Below are positions 1 through 6,206 of a stretch of 7,388 nucleotides of DNA, piece after piece. Each line of letters starts with the position of its first letter. Position 1 is the stretch's first letter. The notes beneath the pieces are model-generated. The model saw nothing but the letters and a program-made list of their open reading frames with translations, made no database searches and had not been told where the DNA came from. Source of the stretch: Betaproteobacteria bacterium (GTDB lineage Bacteria; Pseudomonadota; Gammaproteobacteria; Burkholderiales; SG8-41); the NCBI GenBank assembly GCA_021414185.1, contig JAIOOZ010000564.1, positions 1 to 7,388 of the forward strand. Reading direction: 5' to 3'. A program made the translations under genes and the position numbers.

Positions 1-980
1 CGCGCTTCGAAGCGATCGAGGCCGCGATATGGCGCTGGCGCGTTGTCGTTGATGGTGGCGGCCAGCGTCAGGATATTGATCGGTTCGAGCTGGTGGCGTT
101 GGCCGATTTGATAGTCGTTGAAGTCGTGCGCCGGCGTGATCTTGACGCAGCCGGTGCCGAACTCGCGATCGACGTAAGTGTCGGCGATGACCGGTATGGT
201 GCGGCCGGTCAGCGGCAACTGGATCTGCCTGCCGATCAGATGCTGGTAGCGCGTGTCCTCAGGATGGACGGCCACCGCGACGTCGCCGAGCATGGTCTCG
301 GGCCGCGTGGTGGCGACGACCAGCGCGCCCGAACCATCGGCGAGGGGATAACTGATTTCCCAGATCTTGCCGTCTTCCTCCTCGCTGTCGACTTCGAGAT
401 CGGAAACCGCGGTACCGAGCACCGGATCCCAGTTGACCAGCCGCTTGCCGCGATAGATCAGGCCTTCTTCGTGCAACCGCACGAATACCTCGATAACGGC
501 GCGCGACATGCGCTCGTCCATCGTGAAGTAGCCGCTCTTTTGCCCTTCGGTGTCGGCGTAGCTCCAGTTGGCGGAGGTGCCGAGCCGCCGCATCTGGCGC
601 GTGATGGTCGAGCCCGATTCCTGTTTCCATTCCCACACGCGCTTGATGAAGGCGTCGCGTCCCAGGTCATGGCGTGTTTTGCCCTGCGCTTCGAGCTGAC
701 GCTCGACCACGATCTGCGTCGCGATGCCGGCGTGGTCGGTGCCGACCACCCAGTTGGTGTTGTAACCGCGCATGCGGTGATAGCGCACCAGCGCGTCCAT
801 CAGCGTCTGCTGGAACGCGTGCCCCATGTGCAGCGTACCGGTGACGTTCGGCGGCGGCAGTTGTATGCAGTACGCCGGCTGCGCGGTATCACCGGATTGC
901 GCGAAGTAGCCGCGGCTTTCCCATTCGGCATACCAGCGGTTTTCTATCGCGCGGGGCTCAAAGCTCTTGGCCAGTTCCAT
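1..980 (-). CDS. valS: Valine--tRNA ligase, N-terminal part (cut by window edge)
   Basis: Class I aminoacyl-tRNA synthetase that charges tRNA-Val in the cytoplasm and edits misacylated threonine. Only the first 326 codons are present. Seen: the family-like N-terminus MELAKSFEP, the ATP-binding HIGH motif as HMGH at residues 51-54 after PPPNVTGTL, GTDHAGIATQ at 80-89, and the CP1 editing-domain motifs TTRPETMLGD (224-233) and GTGCVKITPAHDFNDY (275-290). The KMSKS loop lies outside the window. The ATG at 980 was chosen because it matches the usual ValS N-terminus, but no Shine-Dalgarno precedes it. An in-phase ATG lies at 1013, and the frame stays open back to an ATG at 1604, so the protein may be translated as part of a longer fusion (see next entry). 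Relative to remembered E. coli ValS, residues 141-150 look like a short insertion before FTMDE. Identification is very secure; the true start is not. Confidence 0.95.
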   Translation of the reverse strand, partial: MELAKSFEPRAIENRWYAEWESRGYFAQSGDTAQPAYCIQLPPPNVTGTLHMGHAFQQTLMDALVRYHRMRGYNTNWVVGTDHAGIATQIVVERQLEAQGKTRHDLGRDAFIKRVWEWKQESGSTITRQMRRLGTSANWSYADTEGQKSGYFTMDERMSRAVIEVFVRLHEEGLIYRGKRLVNWDPVLGTAVSDLEVDSEEEDGKIWEISYPLADGSGALVVATTRPETMLGDVAVAVHPEDTRYQHLIGRQIQLPLTGRTIPVIADTYVDREFGTGCVKITPAHDFNDYQIGQRHQLEPINILTLAATINDNAPAPYRGLDRFEA

Positions 981-1604
981 GGTTGCGGCGGGGGGCGCGG
1001 AAAAGTCGCGCATTATACCGGACGCCTGCGGCGCGTCCGCGGGGATGACAGGTGCGGTCGGCGCCGCGGGTGCGGACGGCGGGCGATCGGCGAGCTGCAG
1101 CTGCTGCAACTGCTTTTGCAAAGTTTCCTCGATCGAGGCGCGCACCATGGCGTTGATGTTGGTTTTGAGGTCGTCGCTGATCTTGTGCAGGGCCTGATCG
1201 AGCGCGCCGGCGACGTCCGGCATGAAACGGTTTTGCAGCACCGCGGCGATTTGCGTGTCGAGCCCCTGCTTGAGCTTCTGATAAACGTCGTCCTCGAGGT
1301 TTTGCGTCTGCACGGGTGCAACGATGTCAACTGCCTGCGCGGGAGTTGCGTTCGCCAATTCCGGCGCCGGGACAGGAGCTTCTACGCCAGCTGGCGAGGG
1401 CGTCTGCAGCAGTGGCGCAACGATGTCGGTCAAAGTCGGAATCGCTGCGGTATCGAGATCGCCGGCGACGGCCTCGGTCAGCGTCGGAACGTCGCGCGGG
1501 TCGGCCGCCGGCGCTACGGCTGTGCGGTGCCGGTTGAGCAGCGCATCGGCGCGGCCCAGCACGTCATCTGCCGCGCGCCCGTCGTTGTCGCCCTGATTGC
1601 TCAT
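981..1604 (-). CDS. Hypothetical Ala/Pro-rich protein, open in frame into valS (possible N-terminal extension of ValS)
   Basis: Reading frame of 208 codons from ATG 1604 to the valS ATG with no stop codon; I checked every in-phase triplet. Residues 14-27 (DVLGRADALLNRHR) form a probable short helix. Two copies of a PTLT(E/D)xV motif follow at 40-46 and 56-62, then an Ala/Pro-rich linker. A predicted amphipathic helical stretch runs through about 102-171, ending in a Gln/Leu-rich segment, followed by a Pro/Ala tail (175-208). No signal peptide or membrane span is seen. From memory, betaproteobacteria often carry a small uncharacterised gene between holC and valS whose product has xPxLTEVV motifs, perhaps the DUF2486 group; that name is tentative. 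The ATG overlaps the stop of an unrelated frame and lies 13 nt after the holC stop; its Shine-Dalgarno is poor. Function unknown. Either a true fusion with ValS or a separate gene whose stop was lost by mutation or sequencing error. Confidence 0.7.
1012..1017 (-). promoter_or_regulatory. Possible -10 hexamer of an internal valS promoter
   Basis: The minus strand reads TATAAT exactly at 1017-1012, about 32 nt upstream of the valS ATG at 980, a sensible distance for a short leader. At 17-bp spacing the -35 position reads GCGGAC, a poor match to TTGACA, so this is weak. It matters because it could yield ValS without the 208-residue extension. The hexamer also falls inside codons for Gly-Ile-Met of the open frame. 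Confidence 0.25.
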
Positions 1605-1617
1605 TGCCGCACACGCA

Positions 1618-2046
1618 TTACTGCGGGCTCTTGGAGAGGTCGTGGCTCTGGATCGCGTAGCCGCGGTCGCGGTAGAACTTGAAACGCGCGCGCGCCTGGC
1701 TGCGGTCTTCCTCGTCGAGGCTGACGATTTCGATCAGGCGCTGAAAGCGGCTGAAGAAAGGCGGCCATTCGGCGCGCAGATTGATCAGCACCTCGTCGTG
1801 CAGCGGATCGGCCCCGTCGTGATCGACGATGACCGGCGTGACCGCCGCGAGCGGATCGCCAGGCGTGCAGTGCGGAATGAAGCTCACCGCCTGCGCGGTC
1901 CACAGCACGCGGCTGAATCTCTGGCTCGCGTCGGCGTCCGCGCAGAAGGCGAGTACCCGCATGCCGCGCGCGCAGGCCTTGGCGCTCAACGCGCACGCAG
2001 TCTGCAGCTTGTTCTCGACGTGAAAATAAAAGTCGATCTGGGTCAA
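1618..2046 (-). CDS. holC: DNA polymerase III chi subunit
   Basis: Chi links the clamp loader (through psi) to single-stranded DNA-binding protein at the replication fork. The protein starts MTQIDFYFHV and contains KLQTACALSAKA, VDHDGADPLHDEVLINL and a YRDRGYAI segment near the C-terminus, the usual chi layout. At 142 residues it is close to the E. coli length of about 147. Start choice: a TTG at 2046 is preceded by GGAG (2056-2053) with 6-nt spacing and gives the family-like N-terminus. A TTG at 2052 would place GGAG directly against the start codon, and no ATG is available. The gene begins 31 nt after the pepA stop and ends 13 nt before the next ATG, consistent with the pepA-holC-valS operon seen in many proteobacteria. 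The rare TTG start suggests modest expression, as expected for a low-copy replisome part. Confidence 0.93.
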   Translation of the reverse strand: MTQIDFYFHVENKLQTACALSAKACARGMRVLAFCADADASQRFSRVLWTAQAVSFIPHCTPGDPLAAVTPVIVDHDGADPLHDEVLINLRAEWPPFFSRFQRLIEIVSLDEEDRSQARARFKFYRDRGYAIQSHDLSKSPQ

Positions 2047-2077
2047 ATGCAACTCCGGGAGGCTGCGCCTTTGCGCT

Positions 2078-3565
2078 TCAGGATTTTGCCGCCTGATCGA
2101 TCAAGTACTGCGTGAGCAGCGGCACGGGCCGTCCAGTCGCGCCCTTGGCGGCGCCGGATTTCCACGCGACACCGGCGATGTCCAGGTGCGCCCATTTGAA
2201 TTTCTTGGTGAAGCGCGCCAGAAAACAGGCTGCCGTGACGCTGCCGGCAGGCCGCCCGCCGATGTTGGCGAAATCGGCGAAGTTGCTCTTTAACTGTTCC
2301 TGGTAATCGTCCCACAGCGGCAAATGCCAAGCGCGGTCGTGCGTGGTCTGGCCGGCGGCAAGCAGTTCCTGCGCAAGCCCGTCGTCGTTGGCAAAGAGGC
2401 CGCTGGCGACGTGGCCGAGCGCAATCACGCAGGCGCCGGTGAGGGTGGCGATGTCGACGACGGCCTGCGGCTCGAAGCGCTCCGCGTAAGTCAGCGCATC
2501 GCACAGGATGAGGCGGCCTTCGGCGTCGGTATTGAGGATTTCCACCGTCAGGCCCGACATGCTGGTGACGATGTCGCCGGGCTTGGTGGCGCTGCCGCCC
2601 GGCATGTTTTCGGTAGCGGGAACGATGCCGATGACGTTGATCGGAAGCTTCAGTTCGGCAACCGCGCGCAGCGTGCCGAGCACGCTCGCCGCGCCGCACA
2701 TGTCGAATTTCATTTCGTCCATTTCGGGCGCCGGCTTCAGCGAGATGCCGCCAGTGTCGAAAGTGACGCCTTTGCCGACCAGAGCGTAAGGTTTCAGGCC
2801 GCGCGGCCCGCCCTCGTACTTGAGCACGATGAGCTTCGGCGGTTCGTCGCTGCCGCGCGCCACCGACAGCAGCGAACCCATGCCGAGCTTTTCCATGTCT
2901 TTGCGCTCGAGTACCTGCACGCCCAGCTTGTATTGTTTGGCAAGCGTGCGGGCGGCGTCCGCGAGATATGCCGGCGTGCACACGTTGCCGGGCAGGTTGC
3001 CGAGGTCTTTGGCGAGACTCATGCCGTGCGCGATCGCGGCGCCTTGCTTGAGTCCGGTTTGGCCCGCCTTGAGTTCGTTGCGCTCGCCGACCAGCAACGT
3101 CAGGTGACGCACGCCGCGCGCCTGCTCGCGTTTGCTTTTCATGCGATCGAAGCGATAAAACGCGTCGCTGGCAGCGATGGCCGCCTGGGCAGCGCGCCAG
3201 GCGACGTCGCGCTGCTTGACGCCGGCCGACAGGCACAGCACCGCGTCGGTGACGCCGGTTTGTTTCAGCGCGGCGATGGCCTTGGTGACGGCGCTGCGAT
3301 ATTTGCCGTCGTCGAATTCGCGCTCGCGACCGAGGCCGACGAGCAGCACGCGGGCAGCGGAGACGCGCGGCACCTGATGCAGCATCAGCGTGGTGCCGGC
3401 CTTGCCTTCCATGTCGCCGCGTTTCAACGCCGCGGTCAGATGTCCGCGCGATGCGCGATCGAGAGAGGCGCCAGCCGCCGACAGCTTGCGCGGTTCGAAT
3501 ACCCCGATGATGATGCAACCGCTGCGGATGCGCTCCGGGCCACCGCTTTTTATGCTAAATTCCAC
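2078..3565 (-). CDS. pepA: Leucyl (cytosol) aminopeptidase, peptidase family M17
   Basis: Cytosolic hexameric metallopeptidase that removes N-terminal residues from peptides; E. coli PepA also binds DNA. It is 495 residues long, typical for the family. The C-terminal catalytic domain is complete. By comparison with E. coli PepA, the two-metal ligands are K265, D270 (in GKGVTFDTGG), D288 (MKFDMCGA), D347 and E349 (signature NTDAEGRL, 345-352), and the catalytic residues are K277 and R351. The N-terminal alpha/beta domain (about 1-165) is more variable, as is usual. The GTG start at 3565 has an excellent AGGAG (3576-3572) at 6-nt spacing. It is first gene of the leftward operon with holC downstream and is divergent from lptF. 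A sigma70-like promoter lies just upstream. Nothing looks degraded. Confidence 0.97.
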   Translation of the reverse strand: MEFSIKSGGPERIRSGCIIIGVFEPRKLSAAGASLDRASRGHLTAALKRGDMEGKAGTTLMLHQVPRVSAARVLLVGLGREREFDDGKYRSAVTKAIAALKQTGVTDAVLCLSAGVKQRDVAWRAAQAAIAASDAFYRFDRMKSKREQARGVRHLTLLVGERNELKAGQTGLKQGAAIAHGMSLAKDLGNLPGNVCTPAYLADAARTLAKQYKLGVQVLERKDMEKLGMGSLLSVARGSDEPPKLIVLKYEGGPRGLKPYALVGKGVTFDTGGISLKPAPEMDEMKFDMCGAASVLGTLRAVAELKLPINVIGIVPATENMPGGSATKPGDIVTSMSGLTVEILNTDAEGRLILCDALTYAERFEPQAVVDIATLTGACVIALGHVASGLFANDDGLAQELLAAGQTTHDRAWHLPLWDDYQEQLKSNFADFANIGGRPAGSVTAACFLARFTKKFKWAHLDIAGVAWKSGAAKGATGRPVPLLTQYLIDQAAKS

Positions 3566-3571
3566 GCCGTT

Positions 3572-3576
3572 CTCCT
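3572..3576 (-). promoter_or_regulatory. Ribosome binding site of pepA
   Basis: AGGAG on the minus strand, 6 nt before a GTG codon. It decides the GTG start at 3565 over the ATG codons further inside the gene. Confidence 0.8.
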
Positions 3577-3604
3577 GAGGATTAGTCGTTACGGGATATC
3601 ACTG

Positions 3605-3633
3605 ATTATCTTCGCTATCCGGGCAAAAATCAA
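3605..3633 (-). promoter_or_regulatory. Sigma70-type promoter of the pepA operon
   Basis: On the minus strand, TTGATT (3633-3628, 4/6 to TTGACA) is followed by a 17-bp spacer and GATAAT (3610-3605, 5/6 to TATAAT). Transcription would start near 3598, giving a leader of about 33 nt with the AGGAG site. The -35 box begins only 11 bp from the lptF GTG, so this promoter occupies the lptF leader DNA. No equally good plus-strand promoter for lptF was found in the 79-bp divergent gap or just inside pepA. Confidence 0.65.
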
Positions 3634-3644
3634 AGCGCGTCCGC

Positions 3645-4727
3645 GTGAAAATATTTCATAATTCGCTGGTGCGGGAATGCGCCGGTACCGCGATCGCGAC
3701 GTTCGTGGTACTGCTCGGCATTACGGTGACGACGCAGCTGGTGCGTTTCCTCGGACTCGCTGCCGGCGGCTCGATCACGTTTACCGGTGTTTTCGCGCTG
3801 CTGGCGCTCACCTCCTTCAACTACCTGCCGGTATTGCTGTCGCTGACGCTGTTCATCGCGGTGCTGATGACGCTGACGCGCAGTTACCGCGATTCCGAGA
3901 TGATCGTCTGGTTCAGCGCGGGGATGAGCCTCACGCGCTGGGTGCGTCCGGTGCTGTCGTTCGCGGTGCCCATCGTGATCCTGGTCGCGCTCTTGAGCCT
4001 GCTGCTGTCGCCGTGGGCGATCACCAAGAGCGAAGAGTTCAGGAACTACATGGACAACCGCGACGACGTGACGCAGGTGACGCCCGGCGTATTTCGCGAG
4101 TCGAAACAGAATGAGCGCGTGTTTTTCGTCGAGAACGTCAACGAAGGCGAGAACATGGTCGCCAACGTGTTCGTGAGTTCCACGCAGCACCATAAAACCG
4201 GCGTGATGGTCGCCAAGCGCGGCTTCATGCAGACCGTCGAGAACGGCGACCGCTTCCTCGTGCTGTTGAACGGGCGGCGCTACGAAGGCACTCCGGGCAC
4301 CACCGATTACAAGGTCAGCGAATTCGAGCGCTACGCGATGCGCATCGAAGCGCGCGAAGCCAAGGCATCGACGCCGTCCGCCAAGTCGCTGCCGACGCTG
4401 GCGCTGCTGCGCGACCCGAATCCGCTCAATCAGGGCGAGTTCGCCTGGCGCATCGGGCTGCCGCTGTCGGCGCTGATACTGGCGCTGCTGGCAATTCCGC
4501 TGTCTTTTGTCAATCCGCGAGCGGGGCGGTCGCTCAATCTCGTGATGGCGATCCTGGTCTACATGATTTACAACAACGTCATCAGCATCGCCCAGGCGTG
4601 GATCGCGCAGCAGCGCGTGAGCCTTCCCGTCGGCGTGCTGGGCGTGCACGCGATCATGATCGTTCTCCTGCTGCTGCTCTTTTTCCGGCGCCTGACACTG
4701 TTCTCGGTGTTTCGTTTCCTCAAATGA
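3645..4727 (+). CDS. lptF: LPS export ABC transporter permease LptF
   Basis: Inner-membrane subunit which with LptG and the ATPase LptB extracts lipopolysaccharide from the inner membrane and passes it to LptC/A/D. It has 360 residues with the family architecture: three N-terminal membrane spans (about 13-33, 48-77 and 102-124), a periplasmic beta-jellyroll region (about 130-255) and three C-terminal spans (about 266-289, 298-320, 328-348). YRDSEM at 81-86 sits in the cytoplasmic coupling-helix region that contacts LptB. GTG 3645 is the first possible start after an in-frame TGA at 3603 and gives the expected N-terminus, but its Shine-Dalgarno is poor. The stop overlaps the lptG start (ATGA), so the two are translationally coupled. 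The gene is divergent from pepA, the usual proteobacterial arrangement. lptB, lptC and lptA are not in the window. Confidence 0.96.
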   Translation: MKIFHNSLVRECAGTAIATFVVLLGITVTTQLVRFLGLAAGGSITFTGVFALLALTSFNYLPVLLSLTLFIAVLMTLTRSYRDSEMIVWFSAGMSLTRWVRPVLSFAVPIVILVALLSLLLSPWAITKSEEFRNYMDNRDDVTQVTPGVFRESKQNERVFFVENVNEGENMVANVFVSSTQHHKTGVMVAKRGFMQTVENGDRFLVLLNGRRYEGTPGTTDYKVSEFERYAMRIEAREAKASTPSAKSLPTLALLRDPNPLNQGEFAWRIGLPLSALILALLAIPLSFVNPRAGRSLNLVMAILVYMIYNNVISIAQAWIAQQRVSLPVGVLGVHAIMIVLLLLLFFRRLTLFSVFRFLK

Positions 4728-5797
4728 AAGTCATCCGGCGCTACCTGTCGGCCGAGATCACCACGTCCACTCTGCTGGTGTTCGCGGCGCTGCTGATGCT
4801 GTTGGCGCTGTTCGACCTGATTCACGAGTTGGGCGAAATCGGCAAAGGCAGTTACCGGCTGCCGCACATCTTTGCGTACGTGTTGCTGAGCGTGCCGGGC
4901 CACATTTACGAACTGTTCCCGATTGCGGCGCTGATCGGCACGCTGTTCGCGCTGGCCCAGCTCGTCGCCAATTCCGAATATACGGTGATGCGGGTTTCCG
5001 GCGTCTCGATACCGCGCATGGCGCTGACGCTGGTCGAGGTCGGGCTCTTGTTTTCCGTGCTCACTTTTGTCATCGGCGAGTTCATCGCGCCGCCCGCCGA
5101 GCAATTCGCCCAGCAGTTGCGCGCCAAGGCAATTACCGGAGTGATCGCGCAGGAATTCCGCTCCGGCCTGTGGGTCAAGGACGACCGCAGTTTCGTCAAC
5201 GTCGCCCAGGTGCTGCCCGATTCGGTTTTGCAGGGCGTGAAGATTTACGAATTCGACCCCGACCACCGGTTGCGCCGGATCAGTCTCGCGCAGCGCGCCG
5301 AATACCGGCAAGGCAATACCTGGCGTCTGCACGAAGTGGTGCAGACCAATTTCGAGAACGACAATATGACGGTGGACCGCATCGTCGAAGCCGACTGGCA
5401 TTCGGTACTGGAGCCGGGCTTGTTGAGCGTGCTCATGCTGGTGCCGGAGCAGATGTCGGCGTGGGCGTTGTACTCGTTCGTGCAGCATTTGCGCGAGAAC
5501 AACCAGCAGACATCGCGCCACGAGATCGCGTTCTGGAACAAGCTGATCTATCCGTTCGCGGTGCTGGTGATGATGGTGTTGGCTCTGCCGTTCGCTTATT
5601 ACCAGCAGCGCGCCGGCGGGGTTGGCGGCAAGGTGTTCGCGGGCATCATGCTCGGCATCGGTTTCTGGATGCTCGGGCGTTTGTTTACTTACCTCGGGTT
5701 GCTGCGCGACTGGCCGCCGTTCTGGAGCGCGATCCTGCCGACGCTGATGTTTCTCAGCCTGGCTATGGTGATGATGTGGTGGGGGGAGAGAAGGTAA
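4724..5797 (+). CDS. lptG: LPS export ABC transporter permease LptG
   Basis: Partner of LptF in the LptB2FG complex that powers LPS transport across the envelope. It has 357 residues: membrane spans at about 13-33, 47-82 and 100-121, a periplasmic jellyroll domain (about 125-265), then three spans at about 272-294, 303-325 and 333-352. The coupling-helix segment NSEYTVMRVSGVS is at 83-95. The ATG at 4724 was chosen because it overlaps the lptF TGA as ATGA and gives the family N-terminus MKVIRRYL. The frame is open further upstream (to 4598), but that part overlaps lptF and has no LptG-like sequence. The TAA stop (5795-5797) shares its last two bases with the left arm of a palindromic repeat, so the 3' boundary of the gene abuts the element. 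The gene is convergent with the RDD remnant. Confidence 0.96.
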   Translation: MKVIRRYLSAEITTSTLLVFAALLMLLALFDLIHELGEIGKGSYRLPHIFAYVLLSVPGHIYELFPIAALIGTLFALAQLVANSEYTVMRVSGVSIPRMALTLVEVGLLFSVLTFVIGEFIAPPAEQFAQQLRAKAITGVIAQEFRSGLWVKDDRSFVNVAQVLPDSVLQGVKIYEFDPDHRLRRISLAQRAEYRQGNTWRLHEVVQTNFENDNMTVDRIVEADWHSVLEPGLLSVLMLVPEQMSAWALYSFVQHLRENNQQTSRHEIAFWNKLIYPFAVLVMMVLALPFAYYQQRAGGVGGKVFAGIMLGIGFWMLGRLFTYLGLLRDWPPFWSAILPTLMFLSLAMVMMWWGERR

Positions 5798-5884
5798 GGC
5801 GGAAGGATGAGGGATGAAGGATGAATAAGAAACCTGAGCACCCTTAGGCAGTCACTCATCCTTCCGCCTTCATCCTTCCGCCTT
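5796..5884. repeat. Palindromic repeat element between convergent lptG and the RDD gene
   Basis: Perfect 16-bp inverted arms: AAGGCGGAAGGATGAG at 5796-5811 and its complement at 5855-5870, with a 43-bp spacer. The right arm is extended by an exact 14-bp tandem duplication, CATCCTTCCGCCTT at 5857-5870 and 5871-5884, so the left arm can pair with either copy. The spacer holds heptamer repeats and a small imperfect palindrome (CCTGAG/CTTAGG, 5833-5848). It could act as a bidirectional transcription end or mRNA-stabilising hairpin, but neither strand shows a clear U-tract. It has the look of a dispersed small palindromic element; copies elsewhere in the genome cannot be judged here. Confidence 0.85.
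5805..5825 (+). repeat. Three tandem GGATGAR heptamers
   Basis: GGATGAG, GGATGAA and GGATGAA lie head to tail within the palindromic element. They complement TTCATCC at the junction of the right-arm duplication (5869-5875), giving alternative pairings. Such heptamers expand or contract easily by slippage. Confidence 0.8.
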
Positions 5885-6206
5885 CGTCTTTAATTAGCCG
5901 CGTGCCCGCCAGCCGGTCGTGCAGAAACTGGCGGTCGCAGTCGCCGAGCGCCCACCAAAAGCCGACGCCGCACAAGGCGGTTCCCGCGAGCGCGAACAGG
6001 TAGCGCTGCGCCGCTTTTTTGACTGGAATTGCTGCGCCGTCGTTCATCACCAGGCGGATGTGCCACGTTTTCATCGGCAGGGTTTGTCCGCTGTGCGTCC
6101 AGCAATAGATAAAGTACGCCGCGGTAACGGCGAGCAGATACGCCTGGAAGAGCGGGCGGGCGAGGGCGCCCGGTAGCAGTCGTCGTTCAAGCGGGAGAGT
6201 TTGCAG
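5856..6206 (-). pseudogene. RDD-family membrane protein, 5'-truncated remnant
   Basis: The frame following the DUF3106 TAG encodes 116 residues that look like the second and third helices of an RDD-domain protein: a span at about 18-36 (LFQAYLLAVTAAYFIYCW), the hallmark GQTLPMKTWHIRLV (40-53), a second span at 68-87, and the closing FLHDRLAGTRLI (94-105). The first helix with its conserved N-terminal Arg/Asp, normally some 45-60 residues, is absent. There is no ATG, GTG or TTG in frame before Met45 (6074), and starting there would discard one of the two remaining helices. The last 11 residues and the TGA stop are encoded by the palindromic repeat and are not family sequence. Small multi-span RDD proteins have mostly unknown, sometimes transport-related roles. 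Most likely a decayed gene; alternatives are an unusual start codon or an assembly deletion. Confidence 0.65.

Noticed and set aside
93..1682. Long plus-strand open frame (529 codons) opposite valS and the hypothetical gene
   Set aside because: Antisense shadow produced by GC-rich codon usage; Arg/Gly-rich low-complexity translation with no recognisable domain, opposite unmistakable ValS.
1618..2052. holC starting at TTG 2052
   Set aside because: The Shine-Dalgarno would abut the start codon; TTG 2046 has 6-nt spacing and the expected MTQIDFYF N-terminus.
2043..3518. Minus-strand frame of 491 codons in another phase over pepA
   Set aside because: Arg-rich translation without motifs, in an alternative phase of a securely identified gene.
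2324..3661. Plus-strand open frame of 445 codons opposite pepA
   Set aside because: Mirror of the pepA codon pattern; the opposite strand carries all PepA active-site motifs, and this frame would run across the divergent promoter into lptF.
4598..4723. Longer lptG form starting at 4598
   Set aside because: The extra 42 residues overlap lptF and are unlike LptG; the ATGA overlap at 4724 gives the family N-terminus.
3630..5521. Minus-strand open frames (3630-4649 and 4568-5521) opposite lptF/lptG
   Set aside because: His/Arg/Gln-rich shadows of membrane-protein codons (CTG read as CAG, GTG as CAC); no start context or domains.
5796..5884. CRISPR-like repeats or a classical rho-independent terminator
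   Set aside because: Repeats are 7-16 bp without regular unique spacers, and no U-tract follows the stem on either strand.
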